In this document: positions 9,752 to 18,555 of the stretch, in pieces | Position numbering within the stretch: position 1 is the first letter of the stretch | Layout: each line of letters opens with the position of its first letter | Assembly: GCF_000463075.2 (NCBI RefSeq) | Contig: NZ_AVAQ01000012.1 | Span: 1-64,000 of the forward strand | Direction of reading: 5' to 3' | Source: Lactiplantibacillus plantarum EGD-AQ4 | GTDB taxonomy: Bacteria; Bacillota; Bacilli; Lactobacillales; Lactobacillaceae | DNA: 64,000 nucleotides | Notes under the pieces: model-generated | What the model was told of the DNA's origin: nothing | The model's input: only the letters and a program-made list of their open reading frames with translations | The model's database searches: none | Translations under genes and position numbers: made by a program

Positions 9752-9804
9752 GCTTCCAAGACGAAAAATCACGCCCCCAAGACGCGGTTTTTCGTCTTGG
9801 AAGC
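9752..9804 (-). terminator. 17-bp inverted repeat, terminator of the yhgE-like gene
   Basis: Arms 9752-9768 and 9788-9804 match perfectly; the loop repeats part of the arm (CCAAGACG). The T run after it on the minus strand is weak. The rest of 9488-9828 holds no gene I can support. Confidence 0.65.
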
Positions 9805-9828
9805 GCGATAATTTTAAATCACCAGTAA

Positions 9829-12800
9829 TTACTTACCAGCTTTCATCTGAATTTCAGCCTCAGCGGGTTCCTGCATATCGTGTTGTTTCAGGAAGACCAT
9901 GGAAGCCCACAGTAACCCTAACGACACGATCGTAATCCCTGCTAAGACAATGATTGATGACCAGAAGATGCCATTGCCCCAACCACCTGTCAATGCTTGC
10001 CGGAACGCTTGAATCGAGTACGTTAATGGCAAGTATGGGTGAATAACGTTGAAGAACTTGTTGGTAATTTCCATTGGGAAGGTCCCACCAGAACCACCAA
10101 GTTGTAGCATCAAGATAACCATCGCGACAAACCGTCCTGGGTTATCGAATAGCATCGATAAGAACATGACTAGGAACATTGACGCAAATGCAATCATGAT
10201 TGCCGTCAAGTAGTATTCTGGCACACTGATTGGTTTCAAACCAGCGACAAGTAATACCGTCGCTTCGATGACCGCCATGGCAAGTGCCACGGGACCACCA
10301 ACGGCCACTTTACTCCAGAACCATTGCGTTGGTGTACCATCATCATCCGCAATCCGCCGAATTGGATAAGCGAAGTTGAAGACGATTGCCCCAACGTAGA
10401 GCGCCAATGACAGAACGTAAGGTGCTAACGCGTGACCATAATTTGGCACGTGCGTATAGTCTTTGTAAGACGTCTTGGTTGGCGCTGCCATCATTTTCGC
10501 ATTCGCGTTCTTTAATGGCGTTGCATTAACTTGATCCGCACCCTCTTGTAAGGAAGTGGCGAGCGTCTTGTTACCGTCCTTGAGCTGTTTCGTCCCTGAT
10601 AAGAGTTTGGCAGAGTTGTTATCAAGCTGGGTGGCACCGTCATTTAATTGACTAACGCCACTCGTTAATTGCCCAGTGCTACCTTGTAAGGTTTGCAAGC
10701 CGCTGTTTAACTGGCCGGCACCGGTATCAAGTTGTTGGACACCGCTCACTAGAACGGGTACTTGGCCGTTTAATGTGACTAAACCGTTTGTGACTTGGCT
10801 TGAACCCGCGTAAAGTTGTTGCACACCACTTACTAGAACGGGTACTTGACCATTCAATGTGACTAAGCCATTAGTAACTTGACTTGAACCAGCAAAGAGT
10901 TGTTGCACTGCACTCGTAAGAACTGGCACTTGGCCATTAAGGGTAACTAAGCCATTTGTGACCTTACTAGAACCAACTTTCAATTGTTGCACACCACTTA
11001 CTAACTGAGGAACTTGACCATTCATCTTTACCAAGCCAGTCGTGATTTGGTTAGATCCGACTTGTAGTTTACCGACTGCATCCCGTGTCGTACCAACACC
11101 ATCAGTAACTGTTTGAGAACCAGCTTTCAATTGATTGATACCAGTGATCATCGCGGGAACGTTACCGTTGACGGTCTTCAAGCCACCTGTAACAGTTTGA
11201 GAGCCACTAAACAACTGTTCAACACCTGAAACCAGTGTTGGAATTTTGCCATTTAGCACTGAAGCACCGGTTGCCAGTTGCGTCGTTCCTTTATTCAAAT
11301 CAGTTGAGCGGGCATTCAGTTGTTCTCCACCGTTACTTAATTGACCAATTGCACCAGTAATAGTTGGGACAGTGTCGTTAAGCTTGGAAAGACCATTATT
11401 CAAGTCGCTTGCGCCTTTGTTAAGATTAGCTGACTGTGTAGTCAATGCACTTGTACCCGTTGACAACGATTCAATGCCGCTCACCAATCCGGGAACTTTC
11501 TCATTCAATTGTGCCAATCCACTGCTTAACCCAGCTGTACCAGTTTGCAATGTCTTCAATCCATCGGTTAGTTGTTGAGAGCCATTAGCAAACTGACTAA
11601 TTCCCGAAGTCGTGGAATTAATGTCTGAGATGATGGCATTCATCCCAGCTTCGATTTTCCCATATTCAGTTACTAAGTCTGCGTTTGAATTACTGGTTGC
11701 TGAGCTATTCTCTGCAACTAATGATTCTACCTTTGATAAACTACTCTTCACGTTCTGAACTTGTTGGGCATTATCATTAGTCGTCGTGCTCTGCCCAACA
11801 TCTTTTAGACTCGCTTTAATCGCAGCAACTTGGGCATCAGTCAGGTTTTGTGATGACTTGAGACCGTCGATTTTGCTGTTTATTTGTGACGTAATATCAG
11901 TTTGCGTGGTCGAATTGGAAGTGTTTAGAGCATCCACATTCGTTGATAACGACTTCAATGCAGTATTTAATGCATCGCTATTACTACTGTTTTTGTTATT
12001 AGCGGCAATTTCTTTTTGACTTGCTGTCAACGCCTGCTCAAACTGTGCCATTTCAGTCTTTAAGGTTTCAATCTTCGTTTTGGTTGCGGAATCAGTGGCC
12101 GCTTCTGATAACTGATTCAACCCATCAGAAATCTTAGCACTATTTGTTTGTAGGTCACTAACGCTCGAATTTACTGTCTGAGCACCGGTTGATAACGCGT
12201 TAACCGAACTGCTTAAGTCACTGGTATTTGACTTCAACTGGCTCGCACCATTATTAGCAGTATCAACACCCTTTGTATAATCCGCGACACCACTAGCCAA
12301 CTTTGTCGAACCATCTGAAAGTTGCGAAACACTATTAGTTAAAGCTCCCGTTTGACTATTCATTTTCGTCAACCCAGTCGTCAGCTTATAAACACCATTC
12401 GTATATGTGGCAACTCCGACTTTAACCTGTTTTGAGCCGTTTGCTAAATCATCAGTTGCTTTGCTAATTGTTCCCGTTTGACCGTTTAACTGTCCTAATC
12501 CAGTGGTGACTTTACTCGAACCATCTGTCAATAATTTAACACCGTCCGCTAACGTTCCGGCATTAGTCCCTAACTTCAACAGGCCTTCTGTAATCGATTG
12601 TGACCCAATTTGCAATCTTGGTAATTTTGAACCAAGTTGTTGCAAGCCATCCGAAACTTTTGTCGAACCATTAGTCAGTTGATCGACACCACTGACCATT
12701 GGAACCACTTTTCCTTGCAAGGTAATCAACCCGGTTGTCACCTGCCCAGAACCGTCTTTCAACTGACTAACACCACTGGCCAGCTCCCCGGTCTTACCAT

Positions 12801-13704
12801 TCAGCGTATACAGCCCACCAGTAACTTGTCCAGAGCCATTCGCTAACTGACTCACGCCACTAGCCAACGCCCCAGTCTTACCATTCAGCGTTCCAAGCCC
12901 ATTCGTCACTTGCCCAGAACCATCCTTCAACTGACTGACACCACTAGCTAGTGCCCCAGTCTTACTATTCAAAGTATCCAGACCGGTCTTCAACGCACTA
13001 CCGCCATCCGCTAACTTCGCGATTCCAGCGGGTAGTTGTTGGACCTTCGTATTCAGCTCTGTGGTCCCGTCCTTCAACGTATGAACCCCGGTGGTATACG
13101 TCGTCAAACCGTCTTGGAGTTCAACGCCACCATCTTTGAGCTTGGTTGCGCCATCAGCTGCTTTTTGATAGCCGTCGCCAGCGGTTCGAATCTTCTTAAA
13201 AATGGCTAACGCGTAAGCCTTAGTGACTTCGGCGCGAATACTCTTGTTGACACGCGAAACACCGGTATCGGTAATAACTTTCGCAATGTAGTTGAGTGAT
13301 TCGTTAGTCTCATAATGCAAGTTCATCTTTTTCGGATGCGTATCCGTCATGGTCGTTGCATTCTTTGAGAAGTCGCTTGGAATCGTGACGACCGTATAAT
13401 ACTTCCGATTTTTGAGCCCCTGTTGCGCCTGTTTGGCTGAAACGAAGTGCCATTCCAAATCGTCGTTTTTCTTTAAATTGGTTACCATTTGCTTACCAAC
13501 TGCAAATTTTTGGCCTTGATAGTTCACTGACTTATCTTGGTTAACGACTGCAACTGGTAAGTGTTGCGTATCCCCGTATGGATCCCATACTGACTTCAAG
13601 AAGAAGATGCTGTATAGGAATGGGATCAAAATCATGACTGAAACTGAAATCCATAGTATTTTGCTATGACGAATTGACCGCCATTCGTCGCGTATCATTT
13701 TCAC
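9829..13704 (-). CDS. YhgE/Pip family membrane protein with long 28-residue repeat domain
   Basis: Homologue of phage infection protein Pip of Lactococcus and B. subtilis YhgE/YueB-related proteins. A membrane anchor (residues 15-37) and a Pip N-terminal domain to about 190 are followed by a roughly 900-residue extracellular coiled region made of repeats ending in QLxxGSxxVTxGLxxLNG. An ABC-2-like block of about five TM helices (1090-1280) closes it. 1291 residues is longer than most members (700-1000). Several units share near-identical DNA with an 84-base period. The TetR gene 24 bases upstream is its probable repressor. Family role: surface protein, receptor for some phages; normal role unclear. 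Confidence 0.9.
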   Translation of the reverse strand: MKMIRDEWRSIRHSKILWISVSVMILIPFLYSIFFLKSVWDPYGDTQHLPVAVVNQDKSVNYQGQKFAVGKQMVTNLKKNDDLEWHFVSAKQAQQGLKNRKYYTVVTIPSDFSKNATTMTDTHPKKMNLHYETNESLNYIAKVITDTGVSRVNKSIRAEVTKAYALAIFKKIRTAGDGYQKAADGATKLKDGGVELQDGLTTYTTGVHTLKDGTTELNTKVQQLPAGIAKLADGGSALKTGLDTLNSKTGALASGVSQLKDGSGQVTNGLGTLNGKTGALASGVSQLANGSGQVTGGLYTLNGKTGELASGVSQLKDGSGQVTTGLITLQGKVVPMVSGVDQLTNGSTKVSDGLQQLGSKLPRLQIGSQSITEGLLKLGTNAGTLADGVKLLTDGSSKVTTGLGQLNGQTGTISKATDDLANGSKQVKVGVATYTNGVYKLTTGLTKMNSQTGALTNSVSQLSDGSTKLASGVADYTKGVDTANNGASQLKSNTSDLSSSVNALSTGAQTVNSSVSDLQTNSAKISDGLNQLSEAATDSATKTKIETLKTEMAQFEQALTASQKEIAANNKNSSNSDALNTALKSLSTNVDALNTSNSTTQTDITSQINSKIDGLKSSQNLTDAQVAAIKASLKDVGQSTTTNDNAQQVQNVKSSLSKVESLVAENSSATSNSNADLVTEYGKIEAGMNAIISDINSTTSGISQFANGSQQLTDGLKTLQTGTAGLSSGLAQLNEKVPGLVSGIESLSTGTSALTTQSANLNKGASDLNNGLSKLNDTVPTITGAIGQLSNGGEQLNARSTDLNKGTTQLATGASVLNGKIPTLVSGVEQLFSGSQTVTGGLKTVNGNVPAMITGINQLKAGSQTVTDGVGTTRDAVGKLQVGSNQITTGLVKMNGQVPQLVSGVQQLKVGSSKVTNGLVTLNGQVPVLTSAVQQLFAGSSQVTNGLVTLNGQVPVLVSGVQQLYAGSSQVTNGLVTLNGQVPVLVSGVQQLDTGAGQLNSGLQTLQGSTGQLTSGVSQLNDGATQLDNNSAKLLSGTKQLKDGNKTLATSLQEGADQVNATPLKNANAKMMAAPTKTSYKDYTHVPNYGHALAPYVLSLALYVGAIVFNFAYPIRRIADDDGTPTQWFWSKVAVGGPVALAMAVIEATVLLVAGLKPISVPEYYLTAIMIAFASMFLVMFLSMLFDNPGRFVAMVILMLQLGGSGGTFPMEITNKFFNVIHPYLPLTYSIQAFRQALTGGWGNGIFWSSIIVLAGITIVSLGLLWASMVFLKQHDMQEPAEAEIQMKAGK
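10730..11030 (-). repeat. tandem 84-base repeats inside the yhgE-like gene (C-terminal block)
   Basis: Three to four units of 84 bases coding for 28 residues of the type NGQVPVLVSGVQQL / GSSQVTNGLVTL. The first two units are nearly identical in DNA, the others drift. Confidence 0.8.
12700..12980 (-). repeat. tandem 84-base repeats inside the yhgE-like gene (N-terminal block)
   Basis: Three units of 84 bases coding for NGKTGALASGVSQL / KDGSGQVTNGLGTL and close variants. They have the same period as the block at 10730 but a different consensus, so each block seems to have been expanded or homogenised separately. Confidence 0.8.
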
Positions 13705-13728
13705 AACCTGAAACCTTCCTTCAAATAA

Positions 13729-14286
13729 TTAATGCATATGTTGCTCGAGCGAGAAAACCGTTGCGAGCGTCTCTTGAATCATCGCTTGCGTGCTGGCCGC
13801 CTGACCATCGCGATGACCGTTATTGAGCCACTGAACAATGCTCGTAATCACACCGCTGACGAGGTACGCCGTCAAATCTGGATGTTGGGAGTTGCGAATC
13901 ATCGCGAACACCCGATCATCTGCCCCGGACTGAGCGACCGTGACAAAACAGTCGTTGATCACCTGCTGTGAACGCGTATTGTCGCCTTCGTTGTTCGTCA
14001 CCAATAAGTGGCGAAGTACCTGCGTATGGGTGCCGATAAACGCAGACATGATGGTGGAACCCATCGTATCTGTCCGTTCAACTGCCAGTAACTCGTCTAA
14101 CGTGTGCATGACCATCTGCCGAAGTAAATCAAATTTATCGGTATAGTATCGATAGAAACTACTGCGATGTATAAATGCCTGCTTACATATTTGTTCAACC
14201 GTTATTTGCGAGATTGAACGTCGCTCCAACAATTGGTACATCGCTCGCTGTAAATCCAGCTCCGTACGAATTGAAATACCCATCAC
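13729..14286 (-). CDS. TetR family regulator of the yhgE-like gene
   Basis: 185-residue DNA-binding protein. The N-terminal HTH (residues 20-50, ITVEQICKQAFIHRSSFYRYYTDK) is the classical TetR reading head; the C-terminal part resembles the TetR_C group that partners YhgE/Pip genes. It lies 24 bases upstream of the yhgE-like gene in the same direction, so both are one operon. A 24-base palindrome begins 12 bases before its start codon, giving a likely autoregulatory operator. Confidence 0.88.
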   Translation of the reverse strand: MMGISIRTELDLQRAMYQLLERRSISQITVEQICKQAFIHRSSFYRYYTDKFDLLRQMVMHTLDELLAVERTDTMGSTIMSAFIGTHTQVLRHLLVTNNEGDNTRSQQVINDCFVTVAQSGADDRVFAMIRNSQHPDLTAYLVSGVITSIVQWLNNGHRDGQAASTQAMIQETLATVFSLEQHMH

Positions 14287-14297
14287 CCCGTTTTTAG

Positions 14298-14321
14298 ATT
14301 CTTATATTCGAATAGAAGAAT
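14298..14321. promoter_or_regulatory. 24-base palindromic operator upstream of the TetR gene
   Basis: Half sites ATTCTTATATTC and GAATAGAAGAAT abut without spacer and match in 11 of 12 positions. Position directly before the TetR start fits autorepression. The core TATATTCGAA also occurs at 38661 and 39607. Confidence 0.6.
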
Positions 14322-14380
14322 ATAGTTGCCATAAAAACACCGCTGCATCCCCGTGCAACGATTGCTGGCGTTCATTCAGT

Positions 14381-14710
14381 TTAGTGCAAGTACGGTTTCA
14401 ATTCTAGATCCGCTTTGAGCGTATGAATCAAATGCTCGACCTGCGTCAATGGCGCGTCAAACGTCACCCGATAGTAATTACGAGTCCCCTGGTGTTCGAC
14501 GGCGACAAAGTGTCGTTCTCTCAAAGTCTTCAGCTGATGTGACACTGCCGGCTGAGAAATGTGCATCCGCTCAGTCAGCTCACCAACAGTCATGCCCTTC
14601 GCGTGCTGTGACAGCTCAATCATAATCTGTTGACGATGCTCATCCGCTAAAACTTCAAAAATCGGAATCGTTTCCCGGAATTCTTGTAGTGCTTCTTCAC
14701 TACTAACCAT
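14381..14710 (-). CDS. ArsR/SmtB family winged-helix regulator
   Basis: 109-residue dimeric repressor. The winged helix (residues 22-85) has the recognition element MHISQPAVSHQLKTLRERHFV. No cysteine-rich metal site (ELCVCDL) is present, so it belongs to the metal-independent ArsR group such as SdpR. The N-terminus EEALQEFRETIPIFEVLADEHRQQIMIEL is typical of that group. Ribosome site GGAGG before ATG. No operon partner; it may repress itself through the AT-rich site 24 bases upstream, or act in trans. Confidence 0.86.
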   Translation of the reverse strand: MVSSEEALQEFRETIPIFEVLADEHRQQIMIELSQHAKGMTVGELTERMHISQPAVSHQLKTLRERHFVAVEHQGTRNYYRVTFDAPLTQVEHLIHTLKADLELKPYLH

Positions 14711-14733
14711 GCTAGCAGCCTCCTATATTCTTG

Positions 14734-14749
14734 TATTCTAATGTTCGAA
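14734..14749. promoter_or_regulatory. imperfect palindrome upstream of the ArsR gene
   Basis: ATTCTAAT and GTTCGAAT pair in 6 of 8 positions, 24 bases before the ArsR start codon, the usual place for an autoregulatory site of this family. Confidence 0.4.
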
Positions 14750-14943
14750 TGTATCAATGATAAAACTATTTGAATCCGTTTGCAACACCTAAATTCCGTT
14801 TGTCGACAAACGCGACAAACTTGAAAATCTGTCGCAGTTTGGGACAAATTAAATGAACACTCGTCTGCTGGCAAAGACGCATTCACCGTCACTTCATGAT
14901 CAGTCAGTGTTACTGCTGCTTCACTTACTTACATTTAGTCGTC

Positions 14944-15155
14944 CCACAAAAAAACGCCTGACCACGCAGTCAGACGTTTCCAAGGGTAATTAGTACTAGC
15001 AATCATAACGATTGATAGCAACGCCCGGTTGGGAGCCGGGGCCGTTGTATGGAAAATCACAGGTGTTTGGGAAGGCCCCATGATTTGAGACATCGCGTTA
15101 CTTGTTAATAATGACAGATACATCAGCAAATTAACGGCGGTTAAGTAACTCGAAT
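14944..15155 (-). ncRNA. candidate structured RNA with own promoter and terminator
   Basis: A roughly 210-base minus-strand transcript can be drawn from the TATACT box at 15167-15162 to a terminator at 14950-14980 with seven Ts. Inside it: a 13-base strand 15097-15109 pairs with 15130-15135 and 15143-15149 (one 7-base bulge); hairpins occur at 15000-15014 and 15020-15046 (CCCGG/CCGGG stem). The overlapping 81-codon frame has no ribosome site and is not protein-like. No Rfam class was recognised. It could instead be a long leader, but the next gene is 235 bases past the terminator. Confidence 0.4.
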
Positions 15156-15161
15156 AACTAC

Positions 15162-15190
15162 AGTATAACCGCTCACCCAAACTTTGCCAG
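15162..15190 (-). promoter_or_regulatory. promoter of the candidate RNA at 14944
   Basis: CTGGCA and TATACT separated by 17 bases on the minus strand; four and five matches to the sigma-A consensus. Confidence 0.45.
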
Positions 15191-15306
15191 TCCTAGTTTA
15201 ATCAGATTGTCGTAAAATACAACACATTGCAAAAATTGTTGTATTGATGGGTTGTATTCCAGAAGCACAATGCCCGTCGCACAGGGCTTGAAGTCCGTCT
15301 CTACAC

Positions 15307-16236
15307 CTAGTTCAGCGCTTTTTTGACGTATTTATAACCATACTTTACTAACTCACGCTCGACCTGCTTCGTCGTGGTCGTGGATTGTGAATACCGACTC
15401 GCGTTCGTGTTCTGGCTACTGTTGACCTTATCGGCGCCCGCAACTTGCATGCTGCTATCGGCCTTGCCCCGGCCAGTCGCGTAATTGAAGCTGACACCTG
15501 GCTCAACGTTCCAGATATAAACATTAAAGTTGACGCTACCGTCCGTTGAAATCGCCTGTGACCAATAGCCACGCGGCATCAGTTCATTGCCCCGGAAGAC
15601 TGTCGTCACGCGGTAGATGACTTTCTTACCTTGCTCCAGTGCCGTCCGAACTTGATCCTCGTAAATCTGCATCGTTTTCTGATTGGAGTAAGCCGTCTGG
15701 GTTGCCAGGTTCTTCGGATTATCCAGACTGCCATCCTCACCAGAACGATATTGACCGTCGGAAGTCAAATTGAAGGATAACGTGTACGCAATCAAGTGAC
15801 CACGATTTTGTGGATAAACTCGCTTGCCGTTCACCGTAATTGGTTGATTATGCCAGCCCGTTGGACTCCAAGTCTGAGCAGTCCGGCCTTCTGAACGACC
15901 TAAATTGGCCTTACTCAAATAAGCCGTATCCGTCGTCGTTCTATTCAAAGAGTCCAAATTACCATAATCAATTTTGGACTTTTTCCACTGACTTGCCGCC
16001 AAGGTACTCTTGCCACTATTGACCTTAATGGCCGCCGCCCCGCCTGATTTATACGTCATTTTGGCGAGTTGTTGATAGGTTTGTTGCGTATTGCCGTTCC
16101 CCGTCGTCTGCGAAGAAGTTGCCGTCGATTCACTCGATGACGTCGAACTCGTCCCCGTCGTTAATTGACAGCCCCCGAGTAAGAGCGTCAAACTTAAGAG
16201 ACCCGCTATGCCAACGCGCCGCATTAATTTAATCAT
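15307..16236 (-). CDS. lipoprotein DNA/RNA non-specific endonuclease (EndA-like)
   Basis: Secreted, membrane-anchored nuclease of the beta-beta-alpha metal family. Signal peptide with lipobox LLGGC (Cys23) is followed by a Ser/Thr linker to about residue 55. The catalytic motif reads NRGH at 144-147 (DRGH in EndA), with His147 as general base and Asn185 in YSNQK for magnesium. The TWSPTGWHN segment and the C-terminal IWNVEPGV also match the EndA/DNA-entry nuclease group. 309 residues is normal. Monocistronic. In streptococci such enzymes degrade the non-entering DNA strand in competence; here nutrition or defence are equally possible. Confidence 0.9.
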   Translation of the reverse strand: MIKLMRRVGIAGLLSLTLLLGGCQLTTGTSSTSSSESTATSSQTTGNGNTQQTYQQLAKMTYKSGGAAAIKVNSGKSTLAASQWKKSKIDYGNLDSLNRTTTDTAYLSKANLGRSEGRTAQTWSPTGWHNQPITVNGKRVYPQNRGHLIAYTLSFNLTSDGQYRSGEDGSLDNPKNLATQTAYSNQKTMQIYEDQVRTALEQGKKVIYRVTTVFRGNELMPRGYWSQAISTDGSVNFNVYIWNVEPGVSFNYATGRGKADSSMQVAGADKVNSSQNTNASRYSQSTTTTKQVERELVKYGYKYVKKALN

Positions 16237-16316
16237 GATTTCTCTTCCACCCTATCTTTTTTAAGTACACTAATATCATACCGTACTTTCGATAGGGGAA
16301 CAAATGTTTTCTTTAA

Positions 16317-16855
16317 TTATTTAGCCTGCCAATCCGTACGTAATATCCCGTACTTAACCGAATCATAATACTGGCCTTGCCAAAAGCGCACTTGCGGGAT
16401 TCGTGCCTCTTGCTTCAACCCAATCGCTTCCGCAACGTGCATCATGCGCAGATTACCGGACCAAGTCGTTAGACCAATGTGTGGGAGCGTTGTGACTTCA
16501 GCAAACAAGTGCGTCAGCCATTGCGTCAACGCAATCCGACCAATATGTTCGCCCAATGTGCTTGGTCATAAATCGTGATGCCGACTTCCAACCACCGCTG
16601 CAAGTCACCATCCACAAAGTGCCAATTGACGCTGCCGACGATTTGATTATCACGCGTAATTACCCAATTGCGTTGCCGAATCAGCCAGTCACGCGGGCCA
16701 ATAATCGTTTCAAAGTCGTGCTGGGTTGGTAACTGGTCATGAAAATAAGGGCCGTTCCATTGCGTCCAGGCCGCTTCGGGGTTGCTGAATCCCAGTTGCC
16801 ATAAGGTGGTCAATTCCGTTGGTTGTACCGGTCGAATCGTAATTGTTGCCGTCAT
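16317..16855 (-). pseudogene. GNAT acetyltransferase broken by a one-base frameshift
   Basis: Two overlapping frames code for one protein: 16526-16855 gives the N-terminal part ending VGITIYDQAHW, and 16317-16556 continues GEHIGRIALTQWLTHLF. Joining them at Trp-Gly restores a continuous RimJ/RimL-type N-acetyltransferase of about 178 residues, including the acetyl-CoA loop (GEHIGRIAL) and the NLRMMHVAEAIGLKQEAR signature. The break lies in a G run (GGG on the minus strand, 16552-16554) where four Gs are needed. So one G has been lost, either in the organism or in the read. Confidence 0.8.
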
Positions 16856-16993
16856 TCGCTCACGTCCTTACGTATTTCTTTGTTGCACTTCAATTTTAAA
16901 TCTGGTGTTTTTCTAAGAATACGCTAATTAGTAGGCAACGACAATCATCGCTTTCTTAATGGCGCTAGTATTGCACGGAAACTTATCTGAAAC

Positions 16994-17040
16994 ACAAAAA
17001 AACAGCGACCGTGGTTCTTGTCCGAAGTCACTAGTCGCTG
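16994..17040 (-). terminator. intrinsic terminator of the GNAT gene at 17081
   Basis: Stem CAGCGAC/GTCGCTG with further pairs inside (17003-17013 with 17029-17040) and seven Ts on the minus strand, 40 bases past the stop. Confidence 0.85.
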
Positions 17041-17080
17041 GATTTCCATCATGATTCAATTAGTATCACCGGGTTATGAC

Positions 17081-17608
17081 TTAAGCGCTGAGCCGTTGCC
17101 AGGCCTGTTTGGTCAATACATACCGCATGACGTGAATGAGTTCACCGCGGTCACTCGTGAAAGTGTGCAATTCACCGGCATCCTGCATGCCCATCTTGGC
17201 CATCACCCGACCGGAATTCGGGTTGACACTCGCATAGTGGGCCTCAATTGCTTGATAATTCAGCGTTTCAAAGCCGTATCCCATCAAGCGATTCCCGGCT
17301 TCAGCGACATAACCTTGACCCCACGCATCTGGTCGCAACGCATAGGTCAATTCGCCGCCAGCCTCGGCATCATGGAATTCATAAAAACCAATCAATTGAT
17401 GATCACGACGCCGCTCGATACCGAAAACTCGGGTGGTGTCCGCTAAAAAGTGATCCGTAAATACTTGCTCGAACGCGTCTGCGCTCTGAACCCGTCGATA
17501 GCGTAAATAAGCGACGACCTGTGGATCAAAAATCATGTCCGCCAACACATCATGATCCGCAGTTGTCATTGGTCGTAATATCAACCGTTCCGTTTCAAAC
17601 TGTGCCAA
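17081..17608 (-). CDS. GNAT N-acetyltransferase, RimJ/RimL type
   Basis: 175 residues with the GNAT fold: N-terminal TERLILRPMTTADHDVLADMIFDP, acetyl-CoA loop PDAWGQGYVAEAGNRLMGYGF (about 110-130), and the motif NPNSGRVMAKMGMQDAGE. This is the group that acetylates ribosomal-protein N-termini or small molecules; target unknown. The second GNAT gene in 800 bases. Monocistronic with its own terminator. Confidence 0.88.
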   Translation of the reverse strand: MAQFETERLILRPMTTADHDVLADMIFDPQVVAYLRYRRVQSADAFEQVFTDHFLADTTRVFGIERRRDHQLIGFYEFHDAEAGGELTYALRPDAWGQGYVAEAGNRLMGYGFETLNYQAIEAHYASVNPNSGRVMAKMGMQDAGELHTFTSDRGELIHVMRYVLTKQAWQRLSA

Positions 17609-17684
17609 AATTTCATCCCCAAATTATTATTGATGGGTTAATTATAATAATTTACTTGCTAATGTAAACTAATTCGTTCCAGCC

Positions 17685-18515
17685 TTAGTGATTTGGTAAG
17701 GTAACCTGTGCCAGCATCTCAACTCCGGCAGCTTCAAAACTGGGGTCAGCAATCTGGTTGACGTACGTGAATATGCCAGTACTACATTGTAACAGTAACC
17801 ACTGCTTCACTAATGGCGGCATTTGCAAATCTGCGCCATAACCTGCCCAAAACGCTTCGATCAGAACAGAACGTTGCTGAAAATCCTCAAAAAAGAATTT
17901 TAAACAATCTTCGAGAGCGTATCCGCGCCGAGCACGTTCAAAATCAATCAGGACTAGCTGACCGTGATGGTAGCGAAAGTTACGAGTACCAATATCCCCA
18001 TGTAAGGTCACGACTGGTTGCTGTGCTAGTACCGTTCTAAGCATCGTCTGGTGGTCGAGGAAGTACTGTAATAGAGTCACTAGTTCACTGTAATGAGGAC
18101 TAGTTTCTAACCGATCGACTCGAGCCACCATCCCATCGAAATCCAGAGCTGGCATCAGATTTTGGGTTGCCGGAAGCTGGACAGCCTGATGAAACTGGGA
18201 GACGATCTGGCCCATTTGGTAAACGAGCGCCGGAGTCAACGTTTTCGGTACAGGCGTTAGTTGCCAATCACGTAACACCAATACCCACTCATGACTTGCT
18301 AATTGAAAACCAGCTAAGACTCGATTTGTGAGTTGTGCGGTCACTTGCTGCTCAGTTCTAAATTTATGTTCACGGTCTGGGCTAAAAACTTTAACAAAAA
18401 TCACAGTACAGTAGCGACGACTATAACCGGTATACATCTGATTGAATGAGACGTGTGTAATTGGAACCAAGTCTGCTTGTAATAGCCGTCCCAACGTTTT
18501 CTGCAGTACTTTCAT
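17685..18515 (-). CDS. aminoglycoside phosphotransferase/choline kinase-fold protein
   Basis: 276-residue small-molecule kinase fold. Lys42 (FVKVF) would hold ATP; the catalytic loop LHGDIGTRNF has His172, Asp174 and Asn179; the metal motif is DFE at 191-193. These are the full APH signatures, so it is probably active. Members phosphorylate hydroxyl groups of sugars, choline, homoserine or antibiotics; nothing here decides which. Ribosome site AGGAGGAT just before ATG. Monocistronic. Confidence 0.85.
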   Translation of the reverse strand: MKVLQKTLGRLLQADLVPITHVSFNQMYTGYSRRYCTVIFVKVFSPDREHKFRTEQQVTAQLTNRVLAGFQLASHEWVLVLRDWQLTPVPKTLTPALVYQMGQIVSQFHQAVQLPATQNLMPALDFDGMVARVDRLETSPHYSELVTLLQYFLDHQTMLRTVLAQQPVVTLHGDIGTRNFRYHHGQLVLIDFERARRGYALEDCLKFFFEDFQQRSVLIEAFWAGYGADLQMPPLVKQWLLLQCSTGIFTYVNQIADPSFEAAGVEMLAQVTLPNH

Positions 18516-18555
18516 TTTATCCTCCTAGACTCATCACCCACGAAATTTAGCGCAC

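Noticed and set aside
10730-12980. Regular repeats that could suggest a CRISPR array
   Set aside because: The repeats are 84-base in-frame protein repeats without unique spacers.
14935-15180. 81-codon minus-strand frame
   Set aside because: Starts at a TTG without ribosome site, overlaps the promoter and terminator of the RNA candidate, and has no protein-like pattern.
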